Positions 49,830 through 58,610 are shown, counted from the stretch's first letter. The stretch: 64,000 nt of DNA from Arthrobacter liuii (GCF_014639275.1 NZ_BMFW01000002.1:62487-126486); one strand, 5' to 3'. Program-made: numbers and translations. The notes: generated from the letters alone by a model not told the origin.

Positions 49830-50567
49830 TCACTCCTTCAGGTACCGGGCGAAGTGGTCTTCAATGCGCTGCCAGGCCTCGGGCGAGGACGCGGGATCCG
49901 GGCCCACGCCCATGACCCGCATCAGCGGCCTGAGGAGTGCCGGCCCCTGCTCTTCATCATTGAGGAAGGCGTGGCCGGCTGTGGGGAACTCCTTGACGCT
50001 GTGCTCGATGCCCAGCTGGTCGAGGGCCGATTCGAGCCGGGCCGCGGCTCCTTTCAGGGACTTGTCCGCGCCGCCGTAGTTGGCCACGATGGGGCACGCG
50101 CCGCGCAATGCTTCCACCAGCTCCTCCTGCTGCTTTCCCGGGAGCCTGCCATAGTTCACTGAGGCGGCGTCGAACCCGTCCCGGGCCACCAGCAGGGCGA
50201 ACCCGCCGCCCATGCAGAAGCCGATCACGCCGGTTCTGCCGTTACCCAGCTCCGACTGCGCAAGCCAGGTGCGCGCGGTGGCGATGTCGGTAAAGGGCCG
50301 GCCGCTGCGGGCGGCCATGGCGCGCATGGTTCCCACCAGGCAGCGCCGCGCGCCGCCGTCGCTGTACAGGTCCAGCGCCAGGGTGAGGTAGCCGGCGCGC
50401 GCCAGCCGGTCCGCGTGCCGGCGGGTCTGGTCATCCAGGCCGAACACTTCGTGGATCATGACGACGCCGGGGAAAGGGCCCTGTCCGTCCGGTACGGCGA
50501 GGTAGCCCCGGAGGGAAGGCGATCCGCCGGCTGCGATGCTCTGTGCGCTCAGGTCTACGTAGGTCAT
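49830..50567 (-). CDS. Dienelactone hydrolase family protein
   Basis: 245 residues started at ATG 50567; a TTG two codons upstream is less likely. The nucleophile Cys lies in GFCMGGGFALL (near residue 113), the acid Asp follows in the NYGGADKSLKG region and the His in FPTAGHAFLNDE near the C-terminus, forming the Cys-Asp-His triad of dienelactone hydrolase. The family opens lactone rings in aromatic degradation, though many members are general esterases. It stands alone; no chlorocatechol or other ring-cleavage gene is near, so the substrate is uncertain. Confidence 0.88.
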   Translation of the reverse strand: MTYVDLSAQSIAAGGSPSLRGYLAVPDGQGPFPGVVMIHEVFGLDDQTRRHADRLARAGYLTLALDLYSDGGARRCLVGTMRAMAARSGRPFTDIATARTWLAQSELGNGRTGVIGFCMGGGFALLVARDGFDAASVNYGRLPGKQQEELVEALRGACPIVANYGGADKSLKGAAARLESALDQLGIEHSVKEFPTAGHAFLNDEEQGPALLRPLMRVMGVGPDPASSPEAWQRIEDHFARYLKE

Positions 50568-50674
50568 GCCCAAGGCTAACCGTCCGCCTGCGGAAAGTCC
50601 GCTGCTTGACTTCCAGTGCCGGAGAATGCGGGCAAAGGTGGCTTGCGCCGCGTGGCCGCGGCAGACTTGGGCAT

Positions 50675-51745
50675 GTGAGCGAACAGTGGGTGCTGCATGT
50701 GGACCTGGACCAGTTCATCGCTGCCGTTGAAATGCTGCGCCGCCCCGAGCTTGCGGGCAAGCCTGTGATCGTGGGAGGCCGCGGCGATCCCACCGAGCGG
50801 GCAGTTGTGTCCACGGCTTCCTATGAGGCCCGGGCCTATGGCGTCGGCTCCGGAATGCCGCTGCGCGTCGCCGCACGGAAAGTACCGGACGCTGTCATCC
50901 TGCCGGTGGACCACGAGGCCTACCTTGAGGCGTCGGAGAAGGTCATGGCGGTGCTCCGGTCGCAGTCCGGAACCACCGTTCAGGTGCTCGGTTGGGACGA
51001 GGCGTTTGTTGGCATCGAGGCCAGGGACCCGGAAGCCTTCGCCCGGCAAATCCAGCAGGCCGTCCTGGCGGAAACCCGGCTCCACTGCAGCATCGGGATC
51101 GGGGACACGCTGGTCCGTGCCAAGGTTGCGACGTCGTTGGGCAAGCCGGCGGGCATCTTCCGGCTCACGGAAAGCAACTGGCTGGACGTCATGGGGAAGC
51201 TGCCCACGATCGAGCTGTGGGGCGTGGGAACCAAGGTGTCGCGCCGCCTTGCCACCCTTGGCATAAAAACCGTTGCGGAACTTGCGGCCGCGGACCCCAA
51301 CCACCTTGTCCCTGAGTTCGGGCCGAAGATGGGTCCGTGGTACGCCCAACTGGGACGGGGAGACGGCGCGCGGGTGGTTGACGACACGCCCTGGGTGGCC
51401 CGCGGGCACAGCCGGGAAACCACCTTCCAGCGCGACCTGACTGATCCGTCGCAGGTTGACGACGCCGTCAGGGAGTTGGCCGCGCGCGTGATGGAGGACG
51501 TTGCTGCCGAGGGGAGGCCGGTGGTCGGGCTGACGTTGAAGGTGCGCTACGCCCCGTTCACCACCAGGACGTATGCGCGGAAGATTCCCGAGACGCCGGA
51601 TCCCGCGGAAGTACTGGCGCATGCCCTCGATCTCGTAGCGAAAATCGAGGCGGGACGCCCTATCCGGCTGCTCGGCCTGAGGGCCGAAATGACGATGCCG
51701 GACGATTCACGGCAGGGGCATACTCCCACCCGGAGCGGATGGTGA
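50675..51745 (+). CDS. Y-family DNA polymerase, DinB2 type, with Ile at steric-gate position
   Basis: 356 residues starting at GTG. Catalytic acidic residues are Asp10 in LHVDLDQF and Asp108/Glu109 in GWDEAF; the SYEARAYGVGSGMP nucleotide-binding loop follows. The N-terminus HVDLDQFIAAVE and the GWDEA motif resemble mycobacterial DinB2 rather than E. coli DinB (HVDMDCFFAAVE, SIDEA). In DinB2 the steric gate is Leu14 instead of Phe, which lets it insert ribonucleotides; here Ile15 takes this place. Thumb and little-finger domains are complete, but no clear clamp-binding tail is seen. No LexA box was recognised upstream. DNA polymerase IV-type translesion or ribonucleotide-tolerant repair is likely. 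Confidence 0.9.
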   Translation: MSEQWVLHVDLDQFIAAVEMLRRPELAGKPVIVGGRGDPTERAVVSTASYEARAYGVGSGMPLRVAARKVPDAVILPVDHEAYLEASEKVMAVLRSQSGTTVQVLGWDEAFVGIEARDPEAFARQIQQAVLAETRLHCSIGIGDTLVRAKVATSLGKPAGIFRLTESNWLDVMGKLPTIELWGVGTKVSRRLATLGIKTVAELAAADPNHLVPEFGPKMGPWYAQLGRGDGARVVDDTPWVARGHSRETTFQRDLTDPSQVDDAVRELAARVMEDVAAEGRPVVGLTLKVRYAPFTTRTYARKIPETPDPAEVLAHALDLVAKIEAGRPIRLLGLRAEMTMPDDSRQGHTPTRSGW

Positions 51746-51774
51746 CCCGGGAACTTTCCCATCCACCGATCCTG

Positions 51775-51834
51775 ATCGATTGCTCCGTAAATGCCGTTTT
51801 GAAGCGTCATAACGGCATTTACTCAGCAATCGAT
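51775..51834. repeat. Long intergenic palindrome, 24-bp arms with 12-nt loop
   Basis: Arms 51775-51798 and 51811-51834 are reverse complements with a 2-nt mismatch. The loop TTGAAGCGTCAT matches that of the palindrome at 22388-22453 in 7 of 12 positions (TTGxxxCxTCAx), and the inner arm end AAATGCCGTT matches AGATGTCGTT in 8 of 10. It lies after the polymerase gene and before csbD on the other strand. Confidence 0.9.
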
Positions 51835-51926
51835 GGTGGTGGACAGCGAAACGGCGGCAGGTCCGATGGACCCGCCGCCGTCGGACTGGTGCAGCATGCC
51901 GTTCGCTGCGGCTGCATCAGCAATGA

Positions 51927-52103
51927 CTACTTGCGCTTGAACTCGTCCTTCACACTTTCGCCAACCTTCTTGGCATCCGCCTTGACCTGGTCGGCCTGGC
52001 CTTCTGCCTTGAGACGGTCGTTGCCGGTAGCGTTGCCTGCAGCTTCCTTGGCCTTGCCGCCAAGGTCCTCTGCCGCGTTACTGATCTTGTCTCCGAGGCC
52101 CAT
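51927..52103 (-). CDS. CsbD-family stress protein
   Basis: 58 residues from the ATG preceded by AAAGGAGG, an ideal ribosome site. The sequence is Lys/Ala/Glu-rich and helical with the family pattern GKAKEAAGNATGNDRLKAEG and QVKADAKKVGESVKDEF. CsbD proteins are small general-stress proteins of unknown mechanism, controlled by sigma-B in Bacillus. The strong ribosome site suggests high expression. It diverges from the pentapeptide-repeat gene. Confidence 0.9.
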   Translation of the reverse strand: MGLGDKISNAAEDLGGKAKEAAGNATGNDRLKAEGQADQVKADAKKVGESVKDEFKRK

Positions 52104-52234
52104 GGTTCCGGCCTCCTTTCGTTTCCATCGATCAACCGTGCCCTTTAAGGCTAAACAAAGCTTGCTTACTATTTCAAGTCCCCGCCGCACCCTCCCTGTT
52201 TCTCGTCAGCGGCGCTGCCGTTAGGCTCGGAGTC

Positions 52235-52909
52235 ATGGATAAAGTGCGTGGCAAGGGAGCTGTCAAGGTGGCTCCGCCCCGGCTCTCCCCAGTGGAGCTG
52301 GAGGACCTTGAAGACCTGCCGGACCCGGCTTTCCAGCGCAGCGAACGGCATGAGGGCATCCGGTTCAGCCGCGCCGCCGGGGACGGGCTCGACCTTGGGG
52401 GAGCTGTCTTTGCCGAGTGCCGGTTCGACGGGGTTTCGTTCCATGAGGCCCAGCTCCGCGGCGCCTCGTTCCGTGACTGCGTCCTGGCGGAACTGTACGC
52501 GCCGGTATTCCGTGGTGCCCGCAGCACCTGGCGCGAGGTTGAGTTCCGGAATCCCCGCCTGGGCTCCGCCGAACTGTACGAAAGTGGCTGGCAGTCCGTG
52601 CGGATCGACGGCGGCAAAGTGGACTTCATCAACCTCCGCGGCTCCAAGCTCACTGACGTGTTGATCAGCGGGTGCATCATCAACGAACTGGACCTCGGCG
52701 CCGCGGGCGCAACCCGCGTAAAGCTGGAGGACTGCACCATCGGATCCCTGGACCTGACCGGAGCCAAGCTGAAGGACTTCGACCTCAGGGGTACGGCATT
52801 CCGCAAGATCAGCGGGCTGGGCAGTCTGTCCGGACTCGTCATTGACGAGTATCAACTGGGCCTCCTGGCGCCCCTGATTGCCGCACACCTTGGCGTCACC
52901 GTCCTGTAA
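52235..52909 (+). CDS. Pentapeptide-repeat protein
   Basis: 224 residues. From about residue 60 the sequence follows the five-residue rule with Leu or Phe in the middle (FAECRFDGVSFHEAQLRGAS, then LDLGAAGATRVKLED, LDLTGAKLKDFDLRG), which folds into a right-handed four-sided helix. Some members mimic DNA and protect gyrase from quinolones, others have no known role. The first 40 residues are charged and not repetitive. The repeats here are less regular than in MfpA. It stands alone, ahead of the phenylacetate-type operon. Confidence 0.88.
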   Translation: MDKVRGKGAVKVAPPRLSPVELEDLEDLPDPAFQRSERHEGIRFSRAAGDGLDLGGAVFAECRFDGVSFHEAQLRGASFRDCVLAELYAPVFRGARSTWREVEFRNPRLGSAELYESGWQSVRIDGGKVDFINLRGSKLTDVLISGCIINELDLGAAGATRVKLEDCTIGSLDLTGAKLKDFDLRGTAFRKISGLGSLSGLVIDEYQLGLLAPLIAAHLGVTVL

Positions 52910-52945
52910 GCGGATGCGCACCGGCGGCCGTGCCGTGTACCATTT

Positions 52946-52963
52946 ACAGAACGAACGGTCGGT
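52946..52963 (+). promoter_or_regulatory. TetR/PaaR-like operator upstream of the thiolase operon
   Basis: ACAGAACGAACGGTCGGT is an 18-bp imperfect palindrome of the form AC-x-GA-x-CG-xx-CG-x-TC-x-GT. The same pattern occurs at 61803-61820 before paaZ. Such sites are typical of TetR-type regulators of acyl-CoA catabolism, as with PaaR. Confidence 0.75.
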
Positions 52964-53028
52964 AAGTGGAGAATTCCGCTGTGCCGGCCGCCGATGACAG
53001 TGCTGTTTATCGCGTGAAGGGTGTTTCC

Positions 53029-54255
53029 ATGGCTGCAACCGCAGGTCCGCAGGCTTTCCTTGTTGGTGGGGTCCGAACGCCCGTGGGCAGGTACGGAGGC
53101 GCGCTGTCCTCCGTGCGGCCGGACGATCTTGCGGCGCTGGTGGTCCGCGAAGCAGTGGAACGCGCCGGGCTGGATCCGGAGGGCATTGACGAGGTAATCC
53201 TGGGCAATGCCAACGGGGCGGGCGAGGAGAACCGGAACGTAGCCCGGATGGCCACCCTGCTGGCTGGGCTGCCGCTCCACATCCCCGGGATCACCGTCAA
53301 CCGGCTCTGCGCCTCCGGCCTCAGTGCCATCATCCAGGCAAGCCACATGATCAAGGCCGGCGCCGCGGACATCGTCATCGCCGGCGGCGTGGAGTCCATG
53401 AGCCGCGCACCCTGGGTACAGGAAAAGCCCGCCGCCGCGTTCGCCAAGCCCGGCCAGATTTTCGACACATCGATCGGGTGGCGCTTCACCAACCCGCACT
53501 TCCAGCACGGCGGCCTGTCCCGCGACGGGAAGATGACATACTCCATGCCCGAAACGGCGGAGGAGGTGGCGCGGGTGGACGGTATTTCCCGGGAAGACGC
53601 TGACGCGTTCGCGGTCCGCTCCCACCAGCTCGCCTTGGACGCCATCGAGGCCGGCCGTTTCAAGGACGAGATCGTGCCCGTGACGGTCAGGACCCGCAAG
53701 TCGGAGACCGTGGTGGACACGGACGAAGGCCCGCGCCCCGGTACCAGCCTGGACGTTCTCGCCAAACTGAGGCCGGTGGCGCACGGCGGATCCGTGGTCA
53801 CGGCCGGCAACTCCTCGTCCCTCAATGATGGCGCTTCGGCCATCATCGTTGCCTCGGAAGCAGCCATCGAACGCCTGGGCCTGACACCGCGCGCCCGCAT
53901 CATCGACGGCGCCTCCGCCGGCTGCGAACCCGAGATCATGGGCATCGGCCCGGTCCCCGCCACGCAGAAAGTGCTCAAGCGCAGCGGGCTCAGCATCGGT
54001 GACCTGTCCGCCGTCGAACTCAATGAAGCCTTTGCCACCCAGTCCCTGGCCTGCATCCGGCGGCTGGGCCTGGAACCGGAGATCGTGAACCGCGACGGCG
54101 GCGCCATCGCCCTGGGGCACCCGCTCGGTTCCAGCGGGTCGCGGCTCGCCATCACCCTGCTGGGGCGGATGGAACGCGAAGACGCCAAAATCGGCCTCGC
54201 CACCATGTGCGTCGGCGTGGGCCAGGGCACCGCGATGCTGCTGGAGAAAATCTGA
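53029..54255 (+). CDS. Acetyl-CoA acyltransferase (thiolase; 3-oxoadipyl-CoA thiolase-like)
   Basis: 408 residues from ATG 53029. Catalytic Cys is in NRLCASGLSAI (near residue 95), the His in GHPLGSSGSRL and the second Cys in TMCVGVGQGTAML near the end. It cleaves 3-oxoacyl-CoA with CoA; in phenylacetate degradation this gives succinyl-CoA and acetyl-CoA. A TetR-like operator stands about 65 nt upstream. Its stop shares a base with the ATG of the following hydratase gene. Related to PaaJ/PcaF, though the fatty acid thiolases are close; context favours aromatic catabolism. Confidence 0.9.
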   Translation: MAATAGPQAFLVGGVRTPVGRYGGALSSVRPDDLAALVVREAVERAGLDPEGIDEVILGNANGAGEENRNVARMATLLAGLPLHIPGITVNRLCASGLSAIIQASHMIKAGAADIVIAGGVESMSRAPWVQEKPAAAFAKPGQIFDTSIGWRFTNPHFQHGGLSRDGKMTYSMPETAEEVARVDGISREDADAFAVRSHQLALDAIEAGRFKDEIVPVTVRTRKSETVVDTDEGPRPGTSLDVLAKLRPVAHGGSVVTAGNSSSLNDGASAIIVASEAAIERLGLTPRARIIDGASAGCEPEIMGIGPVPATQKVLKRSGLSIGDLSAVELNEAFATQSLACIRRLGLEPEIVNRDGGAIALGHPLGSSGSRLAITLLGRMEREDAKIGLATMCVGVGQGTAMLLEKI

Positions 54256-55064
54256 TGGCGGCCGCCGTGGACCTGGCCTCCGAAGACTTCTCCGCCCTCC
54301 TGGTGGAGGAGCGGGACGACCGCGTGGTGGTGCTGCTCAACCGGCCCGGGGTGAAGAATGCAATCGACCAGCAGATGGTGGACGAACTCCATACCGTCTG
54401 CGCCGCGCTTGAACAGAACCCGAAAGTGCTGATCATCGCCGGGGTGGACGGGGTCTTTGCCTCCGGCGCTGACATCGCCCAGTTGCGCGAACGGCGGCGG
54501 GACGATGCCCTGCAGGGGATTAACTCCACAATTTTCGTCCGGATCGCCAGGCTGCCCATGCCGGTCATCGCCGCGCTGGACGGCTACTGCCTGGGCGGCG
54601 GCGCGGAGCTCGCATATGCCGCGGACTTCCGGATCGGCACCCCCAATGTGCGCATCGGCAATCCGGAAACCGGCCTGGGGATCCTGGCTGCCGCCGGTGC
54701 CAGCTGGCGGCTCAAAGAGCTCGTCGGTGAGCCGCTGGCCAAGCAGATCCTCCTGGCCGGGCTGGTCCTCGGAGCGGATGAAGCCCGCGCCGCCAACCTC
54801 ATCACCGAAATCCACGATCCCGCCGACCTCCTGGACGCCGCGCACAGCCTGGCCAACAGGATAGGACGGCAGGACCCGCTGGCCGTCCGCATCACCAAAT
54901 CCGTGTTCCACGCACCTGCGGAAGCGCACCCGCTTATCGACCAGCTGGCCCAGGGCATCCTCTTCGAGTCCCAGGCCAAGTTCGACCGGATGCAGGCCTT
55001 CCTCGACCGCAATGCGGCGAGGAAGGCAAACGCAGCCTCCGCCACCTCCGCCGACGGAAAGTAG
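54255..55064 (+). CDS. Enoyl-CoA hydratase/isomerase
   Basis: 269 residues of the crotonase family, started at the ATG that overlaps the thiolase stop (TGATG). Oxyanion-hole residues are in FASGADIAQLRERR and GYCLGGGAELAYAADFRIG; the Glu in RIGNPETGLGILAA is a catalytic acid. In phenylacetate catabolism PaaF or PaaG members hydrate or isomerise ring-opened CoA intermediates. It is followed after 3 nt by the 3-hydroxyacyl-CoA dehydrogenase, so the three form one beta-oxidation-type set. Exact PaaF or PaaG identity cannot be decided here. Confidence 0.9.
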   Translation: MAAAVDLASEDFSALLVEERDDRVVVLLNRPGVKNAIDQQMVDELHTVCAALEQNPKVLIIAGVDGVFASGADIAQLRERRRDDALQGINSTIFVRIARLPMPVIAALDGYCLGGGAELAYAADFRIGTPNVRIGNPETGLGILAAAGASWRLKELVGEPLAKQILLAGLVLGADEARAANLITEIHDPADLLDAAHSLANRIGRQDPLAVRITKSVFHAPAEAHPLIDQLAQGILFESQAKFDRMQAFLDRNAARKANAASATSADGK

Positions 55065-55067
55065 ACC

Positions 55068-55943
55068 ATGAGCAACACTGAACTAGCCGCCGGCCTTCCC
55101 CGCTTCGTGGGAGTGCTGGGAGGCGGCCGCATGGGCGCCGGCATCGCCCACGCCTTCCTCATTAAGGGTGCCCACGTGCTGGTGGTGGAGCGCGACGACG
55201 TCTCCGCCGAGGCTGCGCGGGAACGGGTGGAGTCGGCAGCGCTAAAGAGCATTGAGCGCGGGGCTGTGGACGCCAACTTCGAGGAACTGGCGTCCCGGCT
55301 GACCGTAAGCACCGACTACGACGCCTTCGCCGGCCGCCAACTGGTGGTGGAAGCGGTTCCGGAAAGCTGGGACCTCAAAGTGACGGCGCTGCGGGGCATC
55401 GAGGAGCGGCTGGCGGAGGACGCGTTCATCGCCTCGAACACGTCCTCACTGTCAGTCAACGGCCTGGCCCGCGAACTGAAGCGGCCGGAAAAGTTCCTGG
55501 GCCTGCACTTCTTCAACCCGGTGCCCGCATCCACGCTCATTGAGGTGGTGCTGGGGGAGCGCACGTCTCCCGGACTCGCTGCCGCGGCAAAATCCTGGGT
55601 TGAGGGACTCGGCAAGACCGCCGTCGTCGTCAACGATGCCCCGGGATTCGCGTCCTCACGCCTTGGCGTGGCCATCGCTCTGGAGGCCATGCGGATGGTG
55701 GAGGAGGGCGTCGCCTCGGCGGAGGACATCGATGCCGCGATGGTGCTGGGCTACAAACACCCCACCGGGCCGCTCAAAACCACTGACATCGTGGGCCTTG
55801 ATGTGCGCCTGGGCATTGCCGAGTACCTGCATTCCACCCTTGGGGAGCGGTTTGCGCCGCCGCAGATCCTCAAGGACAAGGTGGCCCGGGGGGAACTGGG
55901 ACGCAAGACCGGCAAGGGGTTTTTCGACTGGCCCAGCCAATAG
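55068..55943 (+). CDS. 3-Hydroxyacyl-CoA dehydrogenase (PaaH-like)
   Basis: 291 residues. NAD binds at VGVLGGGRMGAGIAHAFL (residues about 14-31). The catalytic His is in LGLHFFNPVP (near 148) and Glu/Asn residues follow in the family positions; the C-terminal helical domain includes MVEEGVASAEDIDAAMVLGY. It oxidises 3-hydroxyacyl-CoA, likely 3-hydroxyadipyl-CoA in this set. Third gene of the operon, 3 nt after the hydratase. It ends 6 nt before a DUF6480-like gene on the other strand. Confidence 0.92.
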   Translation: MSNTELAAGLPRFVGVLGGGRMGAGIAHAFLIKGAHVLVVERDDVSAEAARERVESAALKSIERGAVDANFEELASRLTVSTDYDAFAGRQLVVEAVPESWDLKVTALRGIEERLAEDAFIASNTSSLSVNGLARELKRPEKFLGLHFFNPVPASTLIEVVLGERTSPGLAAAAKSWVEGLGKTAVVVNDAPGFASSRLGVAIALEAMRMVEEGVASAEDIDAAMVLGYKHPTGPLKTTDIVGLDVRLGIAEYLHSTLGERFAPPQILKDKVARGELGRKTGKGFFDWPSQ

Positions 55944-55949
55944 CGCCGG

Positions 55950-56183
55950 CTAGTCGAAAAAGCCCACGATGTAGCCGATGAAGTACAGGAGGCAGAGCAG
56001 GACCACGACGCCGATGATGGCGATCCAGAGGAACTGCGTGCCCTTTCCCGGCCCCCGCTCCTCACGGCCTTGGGGGCCGACGGTGGATGCCTCGCCCGGG
56101 GGGGTTTCGCCGGGCGGAACACCGCCGCCCGGCTCCAGTCCTGTGATCTTGTCTTCCTCGGGATCCGGGTTGGTTCCTGACAC
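55950..56183 (-). CDS. DUF6480-like small membrane protein
   Basis: 77 residues from a GTG preceded by GAGGGAG; a TTG six codons upstream is possible. The first half is polar with the pattern DPEEDKITGLEPGGGVPPGE, and Gly/Pro/Thr-rich stretches follow. One C-terminal membrane segment (FLWIAIIGVVVLLCLLYFIG) ends the protein. The GLEPGGGVPPGETPP block is typical of the DUF6480 family of small actinobacterial membrane proteins. Role unknown. It converges with the 3-hydroxyacyl-CoA dehydrogenase gene. Confidence 0.82.
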   Translation of the reverse strand: MSGTNPDPEEDKITGLEPGGGVPPGETPPGEASTVGPQGREERGPGKGTQFLWIAIIGVVVLLCLLYFIGYIVGFFD

Positions 56184-56257
56184 AATAACTCCCTCGCTCA
56201 AAGGTCGTGGTGCTGTCCCCAGCGTAACCCGCCCTGCCGGCGGCCTAGGCTGGTGCC

Positions 56258-56875
56258 GTGACTTTCCTTGAACCCCTTACCCTGACCGGCCGCCACGTAA
56301 TCCTGGAGCCGCTCGCCGAAGAGCACCACGACGGACTGCTGGAAGCTGCCATGGACGGCGAGCTGTGGAAGCTCTGGTACACGTCGGTGCCCGCGCCCGG
56401 CGCGATGGCAGCGGAAATCCGCCGCCGGCTCGCACTGCAGGAACAGGGATCCATGCTCCCGTTCACCACTCGGCTGATCGACGCCGGCACGGGCAGCCCG
56501 GGCCGCATCATCGGCATGACCACGTACATGAACATCGACGCCGCCACACCTCGGGTGGAAATCGGCTCCACCTGGAACGCAGCCTCGACGCAGGGGACCG
56601 GAACCAACCCCGATTCCAAGCTCCTGCTGCTCCGGCACGCCTTCGAGGTGCTGGGCTGCCCGGCCGTGGAGTTCCGCACGCACTGGCTGAACCACCAGTC
56701 TCGGGAGGCCATCGCCCGGCTGGGCGCCAAGCAGGACGGGGTGCTCCGCAGCCATTCACGGACCAGTGACGGGAACCTGCGGGACACCGTGGTGTTCTCC
56801 ATCCTGGACCATGAATGGCCGGCGGTGCGCGCCGGGCTCGAGTACCGGCTGTATCGGCGGGGGTTAGGTGCCTGA
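56258..56875 (+). CDS. GNAT-family N-acetyltransferase (RimJ/RimL-like)
   Basis: 205 residues from GTG. The start LTLTGRHVILEPLAEEHHDG and the acetyl-CoA region (NPDSKLLLLRHAFEVLGC, then LNHQSREAIARLGAKQDGVL) match the Acetyltransf_3 (RimJ/RimL) group, which acetylates N-termini or small molecules. Target unknown. It ends 1 nt before the stop of the SGNH hydrolase gene on the other strand. Confidence 0.9.
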   Translation: MTFLEPLTLTGRHVILEPLAEEHHDGLLEAAMDGELWKLWYTSVPAPGAMAAEIRRRLALQEQGSMLPFTTRLIDAGTGSPGRIIGMTTYMNIDAATPRVEIGSTWNAASTQGTGTNPDSKLLLLRHAFEVLGCPAVEFRTHWLNHQSREAIARLGAKQDGVLRSHSRTSDGNLRDTVVFSILDHEWPAVRAGLEYRLYRRGLGA

Positions 56876-56876
56876 A

Positions 56877-57731
56877 CTAGGGAGCCGAGTAAACGCCAGC
56901 CTGGTTGAGCGCTGAGTAGTACGCCTGATAGCCCTTGGCGTTTGGGTGGAAGCTATCGGCATTGCCCGTGGCAGCGTTGATCCATGGGTCACCCGGCGTC
57001 AAGGCTCCGTGGCCGAGGAACTTCAAGCGCACATCGACGTACTGCACTTTGGGGTCGCCGGCGGTAGCCCCGTCGGCGAAGGCTGCTGCTTCCGCAATCG
57101 ACCCATCTAGGTCGTCAGCCAGTTGCGTGGCCTGGTAGATGAACAGCGCCGCCGGACTGGTCATGCCCCCCGGGATGGGGTCGATCAGGTAGGGGTAGCC
57201 GGTCACCACAATCTTGGCGTTGGGCGCTGCCGCCCGCACGCTATTGATCATCGAAAGCACATTGTTGTAGAGCTTTTTGCTCTGGATCAGCGTGTTGGCA
57301 GTGGTTGTGGCGTCCAAGCAATCCTGACCTGGTGTGACATTAATGAGCGCCACGCCGCAGGCACCGATGATGGAACCGAAGCCGATGTCATTGCCGCCGG
57401 CGGTAATGGTCACCAGTTCGGTGCTTTTGTTCAGCTGGCGGAGCTGGGTGTTGACCACGTCCGAGGTTGTGTTGCCGCTGCAGGCCGCGTTAACCACCAA
57501 CTGGATGGCTTTGCTCTGGTCAGCGAGCTCGGAATAGGCGTTGTCGCTGCGGTAGCAGGCATCCAGGTAGGGTCCCGCCCCTTGTCCGGCAGCAAAGGAG
57601 TCTCCCAGCGCGATGTATTTGGTTTTGTCCACTGCCTGCGCCGGGGCCGCGGCGAGGCTGGCGGCCATCACCAGGCTGGCGAGGCTGGCCGCGAAAGCCG
57701 GGACTCGGCGTCGTAATGCTGCATTTCCCAC
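56877..57731 (-). CDS. Secreted SGNH/GDSL lipase-like hydrolase
   Basis: 284 residues from GTG with AAAGGGGA before it. A Sec signal peptide covers about residues 1-34 (ending AAPAQA). Catalytic blocks are ALGDSFAAGQGAGPY (Ser, block I), TAGGNDIGFGS (block III) and DSFHPNAKGYQAY (Asp/His, block V). Cys pairs suggest disulphides outside the cell, as in the Streptomyces SGNH lipases it resembles. It likely hydrolyses esters in the medium or the wall. Substrate unknown. Confidence 0.92.
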   Translation of the reverse strand: MGNAALRRRVPAFAASLASLVMAASLAAAPAQAVDKTKYIALGDSFAAGQGAGPYLDACYRSDNAYSELADQSKAIQLVVNAACSGNTTSDVVNTQLRQLNKSTELVTITAGGNDIGFGSIIGACGVALINVTPGQDCLDATTTANTLIQSKKLYNNVLSMINSVRAAAPNAKIVVTGYPYLIDPIPGGMTSPAALFIYQATQLADDLDGSIAEAAAFADGATAGDPKVQYVDVRLKFLGHGALTPGDPWINAATGNADSFHPNAKGYQAYYSALNQAGVYSAP

Positions 57732-57878
57732 TGGGTTCCCCTTTGAACATTAGTCACTTGAAGTAGCTGGTGTTGCAACAGTATGGCCCAGCAGGTTGAG
57801 CGTCTGAGGCCTTTGTACCCTTCCGGTTCCGTGCTTTTGTGACGTGGTGCTGAGTGACCAATGTGATTAGCTGATCGG

Positions 57879-58610
57879 ATGAAAGACGTGGGCAGGTCCG
57901 TGGATTGGGATGGCGCTGTCAACGCCTGGCACGTTTCGGGCGGCATCTACCGGATGGGGCGGCGCGAGTGGCTCACTGAAGCAGGGTGGAAGCAGGCTTT
58001 CGACGACGGCGTCCGCACCATTGTGGACCTGCGCAACGCAGCGGAGGCGCGGCACCGGGACACCGATCCTGTGGTGCCTGCGGCTGCCTTGGCGGGTATC
58101 GACGTGGTGCAGGCACCCACCGAGGATCCCGGCGATCCGCGGTTCACCGCCGTTACCGGGCCCTACCTGAACGATCCTGCGCACTACGCCGAGAACGCCC
58201 GGCTGTTCCCGGAAAAGCTGGTGGGCGTGTTCCGGGCCATTGCCCTGGCCGCACCCAAGGGAGACGTCGTACTGCACTGCGCCGCCGGACGCGACCGCAG
58301 CGGCCTGGTGGCTGCCATGATCCAGGACCTGTCGGGTGACCCAGACGAGGCAATCGCCGAGGGCTACCGGCGGGCCGCCCGCGGCATCAACGAGCGCTAC
58401 CGCACGCACGGGCCGCCGCACAGCCGCGAACGGTACCTGGACCAGGCGGAACTGGCGCCCCTGCTGGAGGAACGTGGCCTGGCGGTGGTCGCGTTCGTCC
58501 GCGGCCTGGATGTCCGAAGCTTCCTGCTCGCGAACGGACTGCAAGAGGCGGAGCTGGAGGCCGTCCTGGCCCTCTCCGGAATCCGTGCGCATAGAATGGG
58601 ACGCATGTGA
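57879..58610 (+). CDS. Tyrosine phosphatase (Y_phosphatase3 type)
   Basis: 243 residues. The signature HCAAGRDRSG (Cys-x5-Arg) lies at about residues 132-141; the N-terminal NAWHVSGGIYRMG and the following IVDLRNAAEARH are typical of PtpB-like bacterial phosphatases, a group able to act on phosphotyrosine and phosphoinositides. The upstream ribosome site is weak. Its stop lies in a small tandem repeat, and a serine protease gene follows after 56 nt. Cytoplasmic; target unknown. Confidence 0.9.
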   Translation: MKDVGRSVDWDGAVNAWHVSGGIYRMGRREWLTEAGWKQAFDDGVRTIVDLRNAAEARHRDTDPVVPAAALAGIDVVQAPTEDPGDPRFTAVTGPYLNDPAHYAENARLFPEKLVGVFRAIALAAPKGDVVLHCAAGRDRSGLVAAMIQDLSGDPDEAIAEGYRRAARGINERYRTHGPPHSRERYLDQAELAPLLEERGLAVVAFVRGLDVRSFLLANGLQEAELEAVLALSGIRAHRMGRM

